Positions 38,873-47,805 of a stretch of 58,650 bases of DNA are shown piece by piece; position 1 is the first letter of the stretch, and the number at the start of each line of letters is the position of its first letter. The stretch covers positions 1-58,650 of the forward strand of contig NZ_WMEF01000018.1 in NCBI RefSeq assembly GCF_009724685.1, given 5' to 3'. The notes beneath the pieces were generated by a model that was given only the letters and a program-made list of their open reading frames with translations, was not told the origin of the DNA and ran no database searches. The position numbers were made by a program, and so were the translations under genes. Source of the DNA: Lysinibacillus cavernae (GTDB lineage Bacteria; Bacillota; Bacilli; Bacillales_A; Planococcaceae).

Positions 38873-39087
38873 TACAGGTCATCTCTTTTCTATCATAATA
38901 ATCTGATAGTAGCGGACTAAAGATAGGCTGTAAATACTCTACCTATTATATTATGATATGAGCTCAATGAAGGAATTGATAGAGTATTCATATAAATTCT
39001 ACATTATTCGAAAAATTTCTACTTTAAGCAATTATTTTAATGTATTATGTAAATGATAGTGTTTTTACGTAAAGGGGACGTGATGAC

Positions 39088-39513
39088 ATGAGTTTAGGAA
39101 ATCATATACGCGTATTACTCTGTGTCGTGTTTATGGGAGTGCTTGTAGGATATGTCTTTAATGCAAAAAAAGATATAACAGAACATGAGTATATTGATAC
39201 CGTAAAAGAAGGGTATTTGGAGAATTTTTCAGATGTCACAGTTCGGAATGCATTTAATTACGCTTTTTTTGAACCGTATTGGCGTTATTATCAAGCAAAA
39301 ACAGGGGAACATGTTGTTGAATTATCTGGTGATATTACGTTTCAAGGTGTAGAGGGACATGCTATTTTACAGTTTGTCGTAAATGAGCAATCACAGCAAT
39401 TTTCACTTCAGGCGATGAAATTTAATGATATTGTTTTTAATCAACAACAAAAACAAAAGCTAGTCGGCTTGGTCTATCAAACATGGGAAATGAAACAAAT
39501 AGCTTATGAGTAA
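39088..39513 (+). CDS. Membrane-anchored hypothetical protein
   Basis: 141 residues. A hydrophobic N-terminal segment (IRVLLCVVFMGVLVGYVF, about 7-24) predicts a signal anchor, with the remaining 115 residues outside. The middle (FNYAFFEPYWRYYQAKTGEH, VVELSGDITFQGVEGHAILQ) looks like a small alpha/beta secreted domain. I do not recognise the family. AAAGGGGACGTG precedes the ATG. It stands 75 bases before the flavin monooxygenase gene, possibly co-transcribed. Confidence 0.75.
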   Translation: MSLGNHIRVLLCVVFMGVLVGYVFNAKKDITEHEYIDTVKEGYLENFSDVTVRNAFNYAFFEPYWRYYQAKTGEHVVELSGDITFQGVEGHAILQFVVNEQSQQFSLQAMKFNDIVFNQQQKQKLVGLVYQTWEMKQIAYE

Positions 39514-39588
39514 GGTTTTTTGTTTTGTAAATCATTCAAACTGTATTACAGTAAAAGGGGGAGCTTAGAGACAGAGAGGATGTTTTAA

Positions 39589-40581
39589 ATGAGATTAAGT
39601 ATTTTAGATCAAATGCCTATACCAAAAGGTCATTCGGCTGAGGAAGCCTTCCAACGTACAGAACAACTGGCGCTATTAGGTGAAGAACTTGGTTATCATC
39701 GTATGTGGCTAGCTGAACATCATAATAGTCAGTCACTAGCAAGTTCAGCTCCCGAAGTGACAGCTGCTTTTTTAGCTGCGAAAACGAAACGTCTCCGCAT
39801 TGGTACTGGTGGCGTCATGATGATGCATTATTCACCTTATAAGCTAGCAGAGGTATTTAAGACATTGGCTGGGCTAGCACCTAATCGTATTGACTTTGGC
39901 GTGGGAAGAGCGCCCGGTGGTGATCATGCGGCTATTTATGCGCTAGCAGAGGGTAGAAGGCAACGATTCACGGAACAGTATGATAAGCTCGAAATCATTT
40001 TAAAGCTAATGAATAATCAAAAAACAGGGGAATCTGTCTATGATCAAGTCGTCGCAGCACCTGTTCATATTCCACTACCAGAGGCTTGGTTACTAGGTTC
40101 GAGTGGTCAAAGTGCCATGCAGGCTGGTCAGCTTGGCCTGGGCTATTCGTATGCACAATTCTTCACTGGTAATATGACTAAAGATATTTTTGATGCCTAT
40201 AAAGCGTATTTTACGCCTTCTTATTATATGGAAAAACCACAAATTATTGTGACGTACGCAGCAACGGTTGCGCCAACGTTAGAAGAAGCGGAATATTTGG
40301 CAAAACCAATTGATATTTCTCGCCTGCAACTCATAAAGGGACAAATCATTCAAACGATGTCACCGGAAGATGCAAAGGATTATCCGTTAACAGAAATGGA
40401 TAAAATGACAATTGCCAATAATCGTAAAGCAAACCTTGTCGGTACGCCAAAGGACATTGCCACGTTTTTAACTGCTGAGAAGGAACATTATGGATTTGAT
40501 GAAGTCATGCTAAATTGCAATCAATATGAGTTAGAAAGTCGTTTAAATACGTATAGATTCTTGGCGAAAGAATTATTATGA
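39589..40581 (+). CDS. LLM-class (luciferase-like) flavin monooxygenase
   Basis: 330 residues. The TIM-barrel family is shown by LSILDQMPIPKGHSAEEAF, HRMWLAEHHNSQSLASSAPE, KRLRIGTGGVMMMHYSPYKLAE and RIDFGVGRAPGGD. It belongs to the single-component 'MsnO8/YceB-like' group, whose members use reduced FMN supplied by a reductase. The substrate is unknown and no reductase is adjacent. AGAGGATG precedes the ATG. A hairpin at 40631-40660 terminates it. Confidence 0.9.
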   Translation: MRLSILDQMPIPKGHSAEEAFQRTEQLALLGEELGYHRMWLAEHHNSQSLASSAPEVTAAFLAAKTKRLRIGTGGVMMMHYSPYKLAEVFKTLAGLAPNRIDFGVGRAPGGDHAAIYALAEGRRQRFTEQYDKLEIILKLMNNQKTGESVYDQVVAAPVHIPLPEAWLLGSSGQSAMQAGQLGLGYSYAQFFTGNMTKDIFDAYKAYFTPSYYMEKPQIIVTYAATVAPTLEEAEYLAKPIDISRLQLIKGQIIQTMSPEDAKDYPLTEMDKMTIANNRKANLVGTPKDIATFLTAEKEHYGFDEVMLNCNQYELESRLNTYRFLAKELL

Positions 40582-40630
40582 AGTCCAGCAGCAAAATAAT
40601 CATCAAGAAATTAAATAACATAAACTTTTC

Positions 40631-40660
40631 AAAATCACCTTTCACTTAAGGTGATTTTTC
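40631..40660 (+). terminator. Terminator of the LLM gene
   Basis: AAAATCACCTT pairs with AAGGTGATTTT across six bases, then TTC. Confidence 0.85.
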
Positions 40661-40721
40661 TTTAATAAATTTTTGTTGTCCTACTTTTATGCATGAATTC
40701 TTCATAAAGGAAGTACAAATA

Positions 40722-40747
40722 GAAAAACCCGGAAAAATTTTCCGGGT
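40722..40747 (-). terminator. Terminator on the minus strand
   Basis: ACCCGGAAAA/TTTTCCGGGT with a one-base loop, followed on the minus strand by TTTTTCT. It ends the small decayed unit at 40759-40886. Confidence 0.8.
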
Positions 40748-40758
40748 CTGATTACCAC

Positions 40759-40886
40759 TTACATTAAATGCTCCATGACACACAGCCTCGCTTCCGCATA
40801 GGATCTTAAGATATTCCTAAGAAAACTGTACTTTAGCTTTATTCAGCTTTGATGGTCCTTTTGAGTTATCGATCAATCGCACTCAT
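40759..40886 (-). pseudogene. Small gene with two +1 frame breaks (about 40 residues)
   Basis: AAGGAGGG precedes ATG 40886, giving MSAIDR and a stop. One frame over the sequence reads IDNSKGPSKLNKAKVQFS to TAG. The third frame then reads RNILRSYAEARLCVMEHLM to TAA 40761-40759. Joined, these make a continuous 40-residue protein. The first break is explained by a 4-base duplication (GATCGAT), the second by an extra T in TTTTCTTAGG. A strong terminator follows. It is a decayed small gene or, less likely, programmed frameshifting. I do not know the family. Confidence 0.5.
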
Positions 40887-40904
40887 CGGGTTAACCCTCC
40901 TTGT

Positions 40905-41268
40905 CATAGGATTTGAAGTGAAATCTTTAATAGTATAGATCAATGTTTATTTTTATATACGTATTATGAAAAAAAATTTTAATAGTAAAAAATACCATTC
41001 CTAAATACCGCATTGATAAGTTTCAGAAAATCTGCTCATACTTGAAATTGGAAGATAATGACCCATGGATTAGTCGTATGTACAGTGACTTTAAAAGGAA
41101 CACACGATAGTGTATATCCACATGCAATACAATTTGATGAGAAACAGACACTAAATGATTCATATTATTAGTAGCTTAGTGCTGATTACTTGATTTTTTT
41201 AAAAATTTTGTAAATAGTTCATACTAATAGTATATATTTAATACGTAATTAAATTTTATTGGAGGAAT
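40905..41268. other. Intergenic stretch, nothing recognised
   Basis: AT-rich, no gene-like frame, terminator or repeat recognised apart from the ribosome site of the glyoxalase-fold gene at its right end. Confidence 0.5.
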
Positions 41269-41271
41269 ATG

Positions 41272-41643
41272 ATGAAACTAGGAGCATTCTCAGTAAGTTT
41301 AACTGTAAAGGACATTAATAAATCAAAATCATTTTACGAAAATTTAGGGTTTGAAGTATTTATGGGCGATATTACTCAAAAGTGGCTCATTATGAAAAAT
41401 GAAAGTAGTGTTATTGGTTTATTTCAAGGAATGTTTGATAAGAACATTCTGACTTTTAATCCAGGATGGAACGAACATGCTGAAAATCTTACCTCATTTA
41501 CGGACATTCGAGACATCCAAAAACAGCTTAAAGCAAAGGGCGTAAATTTACTGACAGAAGCTGATGAAACAAGCAGTGGACCTGCGAATTTTACACTTGA
41601 AGATCCTGATGGAAATATCATTCTTTTAGACCAACACAGATGA
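41272..41643 (+). CDS. VOC (glyoxalase/bleomycin-resistance fold) protein
   Basis: 123 residues from ATG 41272, six bases after GGAGG. Two beta-alpha-beta-beta-beta units are visible: FSVSLTVKDINKSKSFYENL GFEVF and the C-terminal FTLEDPDGNIILLDQHR. Members bind a metal and act as isomerases, dioxygenases or antibiotic-binding proteins; the residues visible do not identify which. Own terminator at 41654. Confidence 0.88.
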   Translation: MKLGAFSVSLTVKDINKSKSFYENLGFEVFMGDITQKWLIMKNESSVIGLFQGMFDKNILTFNPGWNEHAENLTSFTDIRDIQKQLKAKGVNLLTEADETSSGPANFTLEDPDGNIILLDQHR

Positions 41644-41653
41644 AATGAAAGGA

Positions 41654-41681
41654 GCGATTCTTCAAAAAGAATCGCTTTTTT
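41654..41681 (+). terminator. Terminator of the VOC gene
   Basis: GCGATTCTT/AAGAATCGC with a 4-base loop and TTTTTTG. Confidence 0.92.
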
Positions 41682-41773
41682 GTCTATATGAAAAACTCCC
41701 TGGTGGAATACAAATTCATCCATTTTGACCATTCATGTAGCTTTATAAAATAATAAAGACTGAGAATTGATTA

Positions 41774-41815
41774 AAATCATCTTCCCTCTATAGATTGTAA
41801 GAGGGGAGATGATTT
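41774..41815 (+). terminator. Orphan terminator-like hairpin
   Basis: ATCATCTTCCCTCT pairs with AGAGGGGAGATGAT (one mismatch) followed by TTTTG. No gene lies between it and the previous terminator, so it may end a small RNA or mark a deletion scar. Confidence 0.6.
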
Positions 41816-41895
41816 TGTTCTAAAAGAAATGTACTTCTATTTGGAACCCTTATTCCTTTCAAACGTATTAAAGTAAAGAGAGAAGAGGTGGAAAG

Positions 41896-42144
41896 ATGAA
41901 AATTGAAATGGAAGTAAAAGCATTTGGCGAAGTTGAAGTTCAAGGAGTAGAAGATGCTTTTAAAGGTGTAGAACTAATGAGCGTACATAAACTTTCTAAA
42001 GATACAACACTAGGTGAATTAGAAGCACTACTCACTACGCTATTTGAAGAAATCGAAAATGGATACAAAAATCCTCAGCAATGTGTAGGTAAAATTACAA
42101 TTCGCGCCAAAAAAGAAAATGGCGAAATTGTATATTTAGGTTAA
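41896..42144 (+). CDS. Small hypothetical protein
   Basis: 82 acidic residues beginning MKIEMEVKAFGEVEVQG; AGAGGTGG precedes the ATG with good spacing. It looks like a small soluble alpha/beta protein (two beta-strand stretches around a helix TLGELEALLTTLFEEIENGY). No family recognised. Own terminator follows. Confidence 0.7.
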   Translation: MKIEMEVKAFGEVEVQGVEDAFKGVELMSVHKLSKDTTLGELEALLTTLFEEIENGYKNPQQCVGKITIRAKKENGEIVYLG

Positions 42145-42157
42145 ATGAAGCTAGATA

Positions 42158-42186
42158 CGTTTCTGCGATACGTAGAATCGTTTTTT
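42158..42186 (+). terminator. Terminator
   Basis: CGTTTCTGCG pairs with CGTAGAATCG (one mismatch, one G-U) across ATA, then TTTTTT. Confidence 0.7.
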
Positions 42187-42194
42187 CAATTATT

Positions 42195-42217
42195 GAGCTA
42201 ACGAAGCAGTTTGGTAA
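42195..42217. repeat. AACTAAC-type short repeat, degenerate copy
   Basis: GCTAACGAAGCAGTTTGGTAA resembles the repeat seen behind other genes to the right. It lies just after a terminator. Confidence 0.45.
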
Positions 42218-42441
42218 AAAACAAACGGATGTTTACTTTAAAGGGATTATCAAAATTCGTTGTTTAGTAATTAAATTTAAGTCTATGAATATGTTAATGA
42301 GATATTCAAAATAATGATGAAAATAGTTCCCCTAAACCTTTACGGATATGTTAGTACAAGATCAGGAAATGCAATGTATAATCCCTATTAAAGAAATTAG
42401 ATAGTGGAATTTTCTTCAATGCTAATGAAGGGAGAGATTAT

Positions 42442-43113
42442 ATGGAAAACGACTGGGACAAAGCTATAAGTTCTCTTTCTAAAATTAACGTTTTTTCAAA
42501 CCCAAATAACGAGCCAGTAACCATAAGTGGTGAAGCTGATGACTTGAAGTGTATAGGTGTCGGGACAGATGCGGCTGTTTTTCAGTCTCTTTCCGCTCCC
42601 ACTTATGCATTTAAAATATATGCCAAGGACAAAATACACAAAGTAAAAATTGAAGCAAATGTCTATCAGATATTAGAGGGTTCACCTTTCTTTTCAACAT
42701 GTTTTGCTTCATACGATGAATTCCTCGTTTTAAGTTACGAAGAGGGACCGACTCTCTTTGACTGCATTTTACAAGGTATTCACATACCAGAACAGGTTGT
42801 TAATGAAGTGGAGGATGCAAGAGAATATGTTCGGAATAAGGGTCTTAACCCCCGTGATATTCATTTGAAAAATATTTTACTACAAAATGGAAGAGCAAAA
42901 ATAATAGATGTCTCTGAATATACACTACAAGGTAATGATTTTCGATGGGAGCATTTTAAAAAAGGCTATGAGCAATACTACCATTTAATAGATGGAAATC
43001 CTGTGCCGTTATGGTTAGTAGAAAAGATCCGAAAGAGGTATAACCAACGGGGGAAGAATGCTTCATATGAAGAGTTTACAAAGAATATTTTAAAACTTCT
43101 GTATAAAAATTAG
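42442..43113 (+). CDS. Protein-kinase-like protein (YrzF-like)
   Basis: 223 residues. A glycine-loop-like CIGVGTDAAVFQ and the lysine in YAFKIYAKDK are the N-lobe. The catalytic-loop equivalent reads NPRDIHLKNILL and the metal-binding motif DVSEY, which replace HRD...N and DFG. This is the pattern of the small Bacillus YrzF-type serine/threonine kinases. GGGAGAG precedes the ATG. The gene ends with a hairpin nearly identical to one at 58508, followed by a short repeat. Confidence 0.78.
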   Translation: MENDWDKAISSLSKINVFSNPNNEPVTISGEADDLKCIGVGTDAAVFQSLSAPTYAFKIYAKDKIHKVKIEANVYQILEGSPFFSTCFASYDEFLVLSYEEGPTLFDCILQGIHIPEQVVNEVEDAREYVRNKGLNPRDIHLKNILLQNGRAKIIDVSEYTLQGNDFRWEHFKKGYEQYYHLIDGNPVPLWLVEKIRKRYNQRGKNASYEEFTKNILKLLYKN

Positions 43114-43126
43114 TTGAACTAACCGT

Positions 43127-43158
43127 GGCTTTACTTCAAGTTCGGAGTAAAGCCTTTT
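43127..43158 (+). terminator. Terminator, near-copy of the one at 58508
   Basis: GGCTTTACTTC(AAGTTC)GGAGTAAAGCC then TTTTCTA. Stem, T-run and following AACTAACG repeat all recur at 58508-58567. Confidence 0.85.
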
Positions 43159-43165
43159 CTACTTC

Positions 43166-43187
43166 AACTAACGACGTAGGGTAAGTG
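43166..43187. repeat. AACTAAC-type short repeat
   Basis: AACTAACGACGTAGGGTAAGT immediately follows a terminator. Confidence 0.6.
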
Positions 43188-43223
43188 GAAAAAGGCGTCT
43201 CTAGAAACAATAAGGGGAAATGT

Positions 43224-43664
43224 ATGAAAAAGGTTTTAATTTCTTTATTAGCCGTTGTTGGGCTAGTAGTTGGAGTTTATTTTGTATTTAACCTTAAACC
43301 ACCTAAACCAACCATAACCATTGAAAATAATACGGTAGAAGTGGCACAAGGTTCTTATTGTTGGGGTGGGCTTATTAACGGTCAATGTATCGATAAGATT
43401 TCCCCACCAGATATTATAAAACATCAACATCTTAAACCTGTTGTTGTATCACCTAGAGCTGAATTAAAAATTGAATTTAATCGTGAACCACAAGAAAATA
43501 CGATTGGTGCATATATATGGTTTAGTAATGATGAAATGAAAAAAGTCCTATTAAATAACAACATATTTTTAGTGCCGAAAGAAAAAGGTGTGTATATTTA
43601 TAGTGTTTCTGCACATTGGAAAAAGGGAAGTTCGAGTTATGCCTTTGTAATTGAAGTTAAGTAA
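43224..43664 (+). CDS. Exported hypothetical protein
   Basis: 146 residues from ATG 43224 after AAGGGG. The N-terminus KKVLISLLAVVGLVVGVYFV is a signal anchor. The extracellular part has two cysteines around QGSYCWGGLINGQCID, which may form a disulfide, and a beta-rich remainder ending YAFVIEVK. No family recognised. Confidence 0.75.
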   Translation: MKKVLISLLAVVGLVVGVYFVFNLKPPKPTITIENNTVEVAQGSYCWGGLINGQCIDKISPPDIIKHQHLKPVVVSPRAELKIEFNREPQENTIGAYIWFSNDEMKKVLLNNNIFLVPKEKGVYIYSVSAHWKKGSSSYAFVIEVK

Positions 43665-43690
43665 GAATTTTTCCACTCACGGGGCATTAT

Positions 43691-43854
43691 TTAAAAAGAG
43701 GCTGGGACAGAACTCGACTATTTTGAAAAATAGCGAAAACAGATAATAACTTTTTTGCTTCAATGAATAGAGTGTTCCTTCCTAAATCAAAAAAGTGTTA
43801 GACCGAAATACAATCGGTCTAACATTTTTTCTTTTTGTCCCAGCCTCTTTTTAA
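43691..43854. repeat. 164-bp inverted-repeat element (MITE-like)
   Basis: Perfect 19-bp terminal inverted repeats TTAAAAAGAGGCTGGGACA/complement enclose about 126 bp. An inner hairpin TGTTAGACCGA/TCGGTCTAACA with TTTTTT lies near the right end. There is no ORF inside. TTAA stands at both ends, either part of the arms or a duplicated target. The AGAGGCTGGGACA arm is, to my knowledge, a common dispersed motif in Bacillales and lactic bacteria. The hairpin can also terminate the upstream gene. Confidence 0.8.
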
Positions 43855-43989
43855 TGTAAAGTACTTTTGATAAAATTAAAAGGATATTTCAATAACAATA
43901 ATAATATAATAATAAACAATACAATTTTATTGAAAAACGATAAAAAATATAATAAAATCATGTTGTTATTAATAAGTGAGGTGCTTTAA

Positions 43990-44475
43990 ATGAATGTTAA
44001 ACAAGGTTCAACTACTTTTTTAAAGGTAATTATTTTTCTGATAGGACTTGCGATGCTTGCTTTATGTATCTATTGGTTGCCTAAGATAGCCATTAAAGAT
44101 GCAAAGGTACATCCAGATACGGCTTATTTCCTAATCCCCTTTTTAGTAAGTGCCTATGGATTCTGTATTACGTTTTCTGTTGCGTTGTATCAAGCATTTA
44201 AACTATTAACCTATATCGAAAAAAACAATGCTTTCTCTGAATTATCGCTTAAATCTTTGAAGGTAATAAAAAAATGTGCTTTTACAGTCATTTTCCTCAT
44301 TCTGTTAGGAATAGTAAGCTTAAAGGTTCTTGCTAAAATCACAGGAGACGACCCAGCAGGTCCTATATCACTAAGTCTAATGGGTATTTTAGCAACAAGT
44401 ATCATCGCAGCTATTGTGGATGCACTTCAAAAGCCATTAAAAAATGTACTACATATTAAGTCAAAAAATAATTAA
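43990..44475 (+). CDS. DUF2975-like membrane protein
   Basis: 161 residues with four hydrophobic segments (VIIFLIGLAMLALCIYWLP, AYFLIPFLVSAYGFCITFSV, CAFTVIFLILLGIVSLKVL, ISLSLMGILATSIIAAIVDA). The spacing and the loop YIEKNNAFSELSLKSLKVIK match DUF2975. These proteins are usually followed by a small XRE-type regulator; none is found downstream here. GAGGTG precedes the ATG. Function unknown. Confidence 0.8.
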   Translation: MNVKQGSTTFLKVIIFLIGLAMLALCIYWLPKIAIKDAKVHPDTAYFLIPFLVSAYGFCITFSVALYQAFKLLTYIEKNNAFSELSLKSLKVIKKCAFTVIFLILLGIVSLKVLAKITGDDPAGPISLSLMGILATSIIAAIVDALQKPLKNVLHIKSKNN

Positions 44476-44842
44476 CAGTTTGAGAAAATTTAATGAACGA
44501 GGTAACAAATTACGATACTCTTTGTAGGGATAATTGGATTCGATTATCTACAGGTTTGTCAATTTCATATTCCTTCTTCAACTCCCATGAAAGAACTTAA
44601 TCATCTTTCATTTTCTGTGGTGAAGTGCTGATTTTCGCTTCATGGATGGCTAACAGGGTGCCTTAATTGAACAGAAAGTACTCCTGATAAAATTCATTCC
44701 TAATAAAATTAGTGCTTGCATCATGGTACTCTCTTTACCATAAAATAGGGAGATGGCTAACAGGGGGATTTTATCAAACTTTCTTCTCTAGTAATATACT
44801 ATTTAATGCTGTCATGAGTATGTTTAACGGAGGTTTTTTAGT
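44476..44842. other. Intergenic stretch with two repeat remnants
   Basis: No gene. GATGGCTAACAGGG occurs at about 44645 and again at about 44752, and the first continues TGCCTTAATTGAAC like the AACTAAC-type short repeats. Confidence 0.5.
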
Positions 44843-45943
44843 ATGAATATCATTAAAAAAATTACCAAGATAGTGGGGTTTTTTCTAGGTATATTGGCTT
44901 TGATTGTAGGGCTTGGATACGCCATTCTTGAGATTAATCCATTGGGGAATAAACCAGGTAAACCAGTTGCGGATATTGAACGAAAGGTTGAAATTTGGGG
45001 AGAAGAAGTTGTAGGTAATCATGCTGGAAGTAAGCTAGACGATATGAATATTAAGGGTAATCCTAACAGACTACTGGCTACATTCAAATTTTCCACTAAC
45101 ATTGTGGGAGAAAAATATAAAGATAATGAAGCTGCTATTGATACCTTTACCTATGTCCATGAAATTAAAGGAGGGTATGAAAAATCTACCTATGAAGATG
45201 AGCCATATCTGATTCCTTATACGATGTCAAACAGTGACAGTGCCGTCATTGTTATTCCAGGTGGTGGTTATGGCTATAAGGAAATGGATGGCGGAACTGC
45301 TGAAGGCAAAGATGTAGCTGAATCTTTAAATAAGGCAGGTATCAACGCGTTCGTTTTACACTATCGTTCTAACCCTTATGAATGGCCTATTCCACAATTA
45401 GATGTTCAGCGTGCTGTCCGTTATCTACGTTACCATGCAAATGATTATGGTATTCATCCAGATAAAATTGGATTGATAGGTTATAGTGCTGGTGGTTTTC
45501 AAACTGGTAGCTTTATTAACCTCATTCAGGGAGAAAATCTGTTTCCTGATAGTTATCAGCTTGATGTCATCGATGCAGTCGATGACCAAGTAGCATCTGC
45601 AGCTATGATCTACCCTGCATTGACGTACCGCTATAATGTACCTATGCTCTTTGCTTCTTTTAATGATGAAGATGTAAGAAATCCAGAAGAGCGTGAAGAG
45701 CTTTTGAATCAGACCGATTTATCTCAGCATTTCAGTACAGCTACTATACCTCAGTTTATTGCTTATGGGACGAATGATTTAGCAGTTGGGGTAAAAGGAC
45801 CGCAGGAGTATATCCAAGCTGCCCGAGTTGCAGGTGCGGATGTCACTGAAATTGTAGCAGAAGGTCAGAATCATGGCTTTAAGCAGGAACATTATATGAG
45901 AGAGTATGTTGAATGGGTAAAAAAAGTTTTCGATTCTTTATAA
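44843..45943 (+). CDS. Membrane-anchored alpha/beta-hydrolase (esterase-like)
   Basis: 366 residues. An N-terminal hydrophobic segment (IVGFFLGILALIVGLGYAI) is a signal anchor. The oxyanion motif is VIPGGGYGY near residue 138, the nucleophile elbow is GYSAGG near 213, and the acid and histidine are in YGTNDLAV and GQNHGFKQEHY. This is the xylan esterase/BD-FAE-like branch of small esterases. AACGGAGG precedes the ATG. Substrate unknown. Confidence 0.88.
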   Translation: MNIIKKITKIVGFFLGILALIVGLGYAILEINPLGNKPGKPVADIERKVEIWGEEVVGNHAGSKLDDMNIKGNPNRLLATFKFSTNIVGEKYKDNEAAIDTFTYVHEIKGGYEKSTYEDEPYLIPYTMSNSDSAVIVIPGGGYGYKEMDGGTAEGKDVAESLNKAGINAFVLHYRSNPYEWPIPQLDVQRAVRYLRYHANDYGIHPDKIGLIGYSAGGFQTGSFINLIQGENLFPDSYQLDVIDAVDDQVASAAMIYPALTYRYNVPMLFASFNDEDVRNPEEREELLNQTDLSQHFSTATIPQFIAYGTNDLAVGVKGPQEYIQAARVAGADVTEIVAEGQNHGFKQEHYMREYVEWVKKVFDSL

Positions 45944-45982
45944 TGTATCGTTCTTACTTTTGTTACTTAACACTTGTAGTTG

Positions 45983-46085
45983 AAAAAGTACCTTTGAATT
46001 TGATGAACAACAAGAATTATCAATAAAACAAGCATTTGCATATACGCATGCATTGAAAGGGATAACGATTACAGGCAAACAATAG
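45983..46085 (+). pseudogene. Possible C-terminal gene stub
   Basis: A frame without a start reads STFEFDEQQELSIKQAFAYT and then HALKGITITGKQ to TAG 46083-46085. It begins right after a stop. It looks like the end of a lost protein; the parent is not recognised. Confidence 0.3.
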
Positions 46086-46335
46086 TGATTTACATAAGTA
46101 GGGAGGTCGATTAAAGGGGAATGTTGGAATATATTAATGGGGGCAGATACTATTAAGGTTCTTAGCTGTATAGGTTTGCGAGATTACCAAATACAAGCAA
46201 CTTACTATCTTACATTTTGAACGAAGTCTTTCGCAGAAGGGAGAACTGGTCCATTTGCCGTGGGATTTGACCACAACATCGTACTAAGACTCAAAGCAAT
46301 ACTGGAAATAAAACATCGAACCTTAGTAAAAAAAG

Positions 46336-46375
46336 AAACTCCATTTTGATTAATCATTTTCAAAACGGAGTTTTT
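46336..46375. terminator. Bidirectional terminator before yfkAB stop
   Basis: AAACTCCATTTTGA pairs with TCAAAACGGAGTTT (one mismatch), with A/T runs on both sides. Confidence 0.75.
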
Positions 46376-46405
46376 CAATTTGATAAACAAATAATAAACC
46401 TTAAT

Positions 46406-47518
46406 TTAAATGTGAGCAGAGCCACTCACAAATGCTGCATCTTGATAATACATATTTTTCACAAGAACATTTGGTCCTAAGCATTTGACTGCAGGACAAT
46501 GGCAGTTGAGCGATTTCGCCAAGTCTGTTGCCATCCATTTGTCAAAAATGGCTGGTAGCTTGTCATGCTCAATATTGCCGAGTGCAGGTGTATCTCCAAA
46601 ATCAGTTACGATTACATCACCAGTAAAGATATTGATGTTTAATCGTGAACGACCGTCTGGGTCATTCCGCATTGTAACATTCTTCGCTGTTCGTAGACGT
46701 TGCAGCAACTTTTGATCTTCTTCATTCATACTGCAAGGGTAGAATGGGAGTGTTCCAAACAACATCCACGTATTGTCATCACGAATATCGAGTAGATGAT
46801 GAATCGCTTTACGCGTTTCCTCTAGCGATAAAGAAGTCAGGGCACTTGCAAAGTCTGATGGGTACATTGGATGCAGCTCATGACGTACACATTTCATCTC
46901 ATTGATGATTTGGTTATGGATATGTTCTAAGTACGGTAAAGTTTTCTTATTTAACATTGTTTCCGCGGATACCATTACACCATGTTCTGCAAGCATTTTT
47001 GAGTTATCAATCATGCGTTGAAATAGAGCTGCACGTTGGTCATAAGTAGGTTTGCGCTCCATCATGGCAAAGCCCGTTTCCACAAACTCATCAATCGTAC
47101 CCCAGTTATGGGAAATATGAAGGACATCTAAATAAGGAGCAATCAGTAAATAGCGTGCTGGCTCCAATGTTAAGTTAGAGTTGATTTGTGTCCGTACGCC
47201 TCGTTCGTGTGCATATTTCAAAAGCGGTAATACATAATTTTGGACAGATTTTTTACTCATCATCGGTTCTCCACCCGTAATGCTGAGTGTTTTTAAATGA
47301 GGTATTTCCTCTAAGCGTCGCAAAATTAATTCTATTGGTAATGCCTCAGGGTCTTTATTTTGCAATGTATAACCGACGGCACAGTGTGCACAGCGCATAT
47401 TACAAAGTGTTGTTGTTGTAAATTCAATATTTGATAGTGTCATCTCCCCATGTTGCTCCACATCTAAATAAGCTTCCCACGGATCAAAGACAGGCGTTAT
47501 TTTTTGTAAGGTCGTCAT
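46406..47518 (-). CDS. yfkAB: Radical SAM/CxCxxxxC protein YfkAB
   Basis: 370 residues. The radical SAM cluster motif is CNMRCAHC (about 39-46) and the C-terminal family signature is CHCPAVKC (CxCxxxxC, about 343-350). The SAM-binding ITGGEPMMS follows the first motif. This combination defines the YfkAB family of Bacillales, whose reaction is not established in what I know; the second cysteine cluster suggests an extra Fe-S site or thioether chemistry. No precursor peptide gene is evident next to it. It is monocistronic. Confidence 0.93.
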   Translation of the reverse strand: MTTLQKITPVFDPWEAYLDVEQHGEMTLSNIEFTTTTLCNMRCAHCAVGYTLQNKDPEALPIELILRRLEEIPHLKTLSITGGEPMMSKKSVQNYVLPLLKYAHERGVRTQINSNLTLEPARYLLIAPYLDVLHISHNWGTIDEFVETGFAMMERKPTYDQRAALFQRMIDNSKMLAEHGVMVSAETMLNKKTLPYLEHIHNQIINEMKCVRHELHPMYPSDFASALTSLSLEETRKAIHHLLDIRDDNTWMLFGTLPFYPCSMNEEDQKLLQRLRTAKNVTMRNDPDGRSRLNINIFTGDVIVTDFGDTPALGNIEHDKLPAIFDKWMATDLAKSLNCHCPAVKCLGPNVLVKNMYYQDAAFVSGSAHI

Positions 47519-47805
47519 CTTTCGTACATCTTCCTTTCTAGCATTCTATTGTCTCATATTCATCGAAAATTTCAAATACGAAATTACAGAATGGGCTATT
47601 TTAGGACTAGACGAACATATTTTTACCCAATAAAGGGAAATGAGTGCAGTTTCAATTGTCTAGAAACAAATCAGTGTTAAAGCGCATACATGTCCTAATA
47701 TTCTGGAAAAGGGTGTAATAGGCCATTTTACTGTTATTTTTTTAAAAAAACGTTATCATGGATAGAGTAAATAGTCACAATGCATCGAAGAAAGTGGGAA
47801 CGGAC

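Noticed and set aside
46205..46310. Protein-like minus-strand frame (STMLWSNPTANGPVLPSAKD)
   Set aside because: No start or ribosome site, and a terminator hairpin lies within its 5' part. Too little to call a pseudogene.
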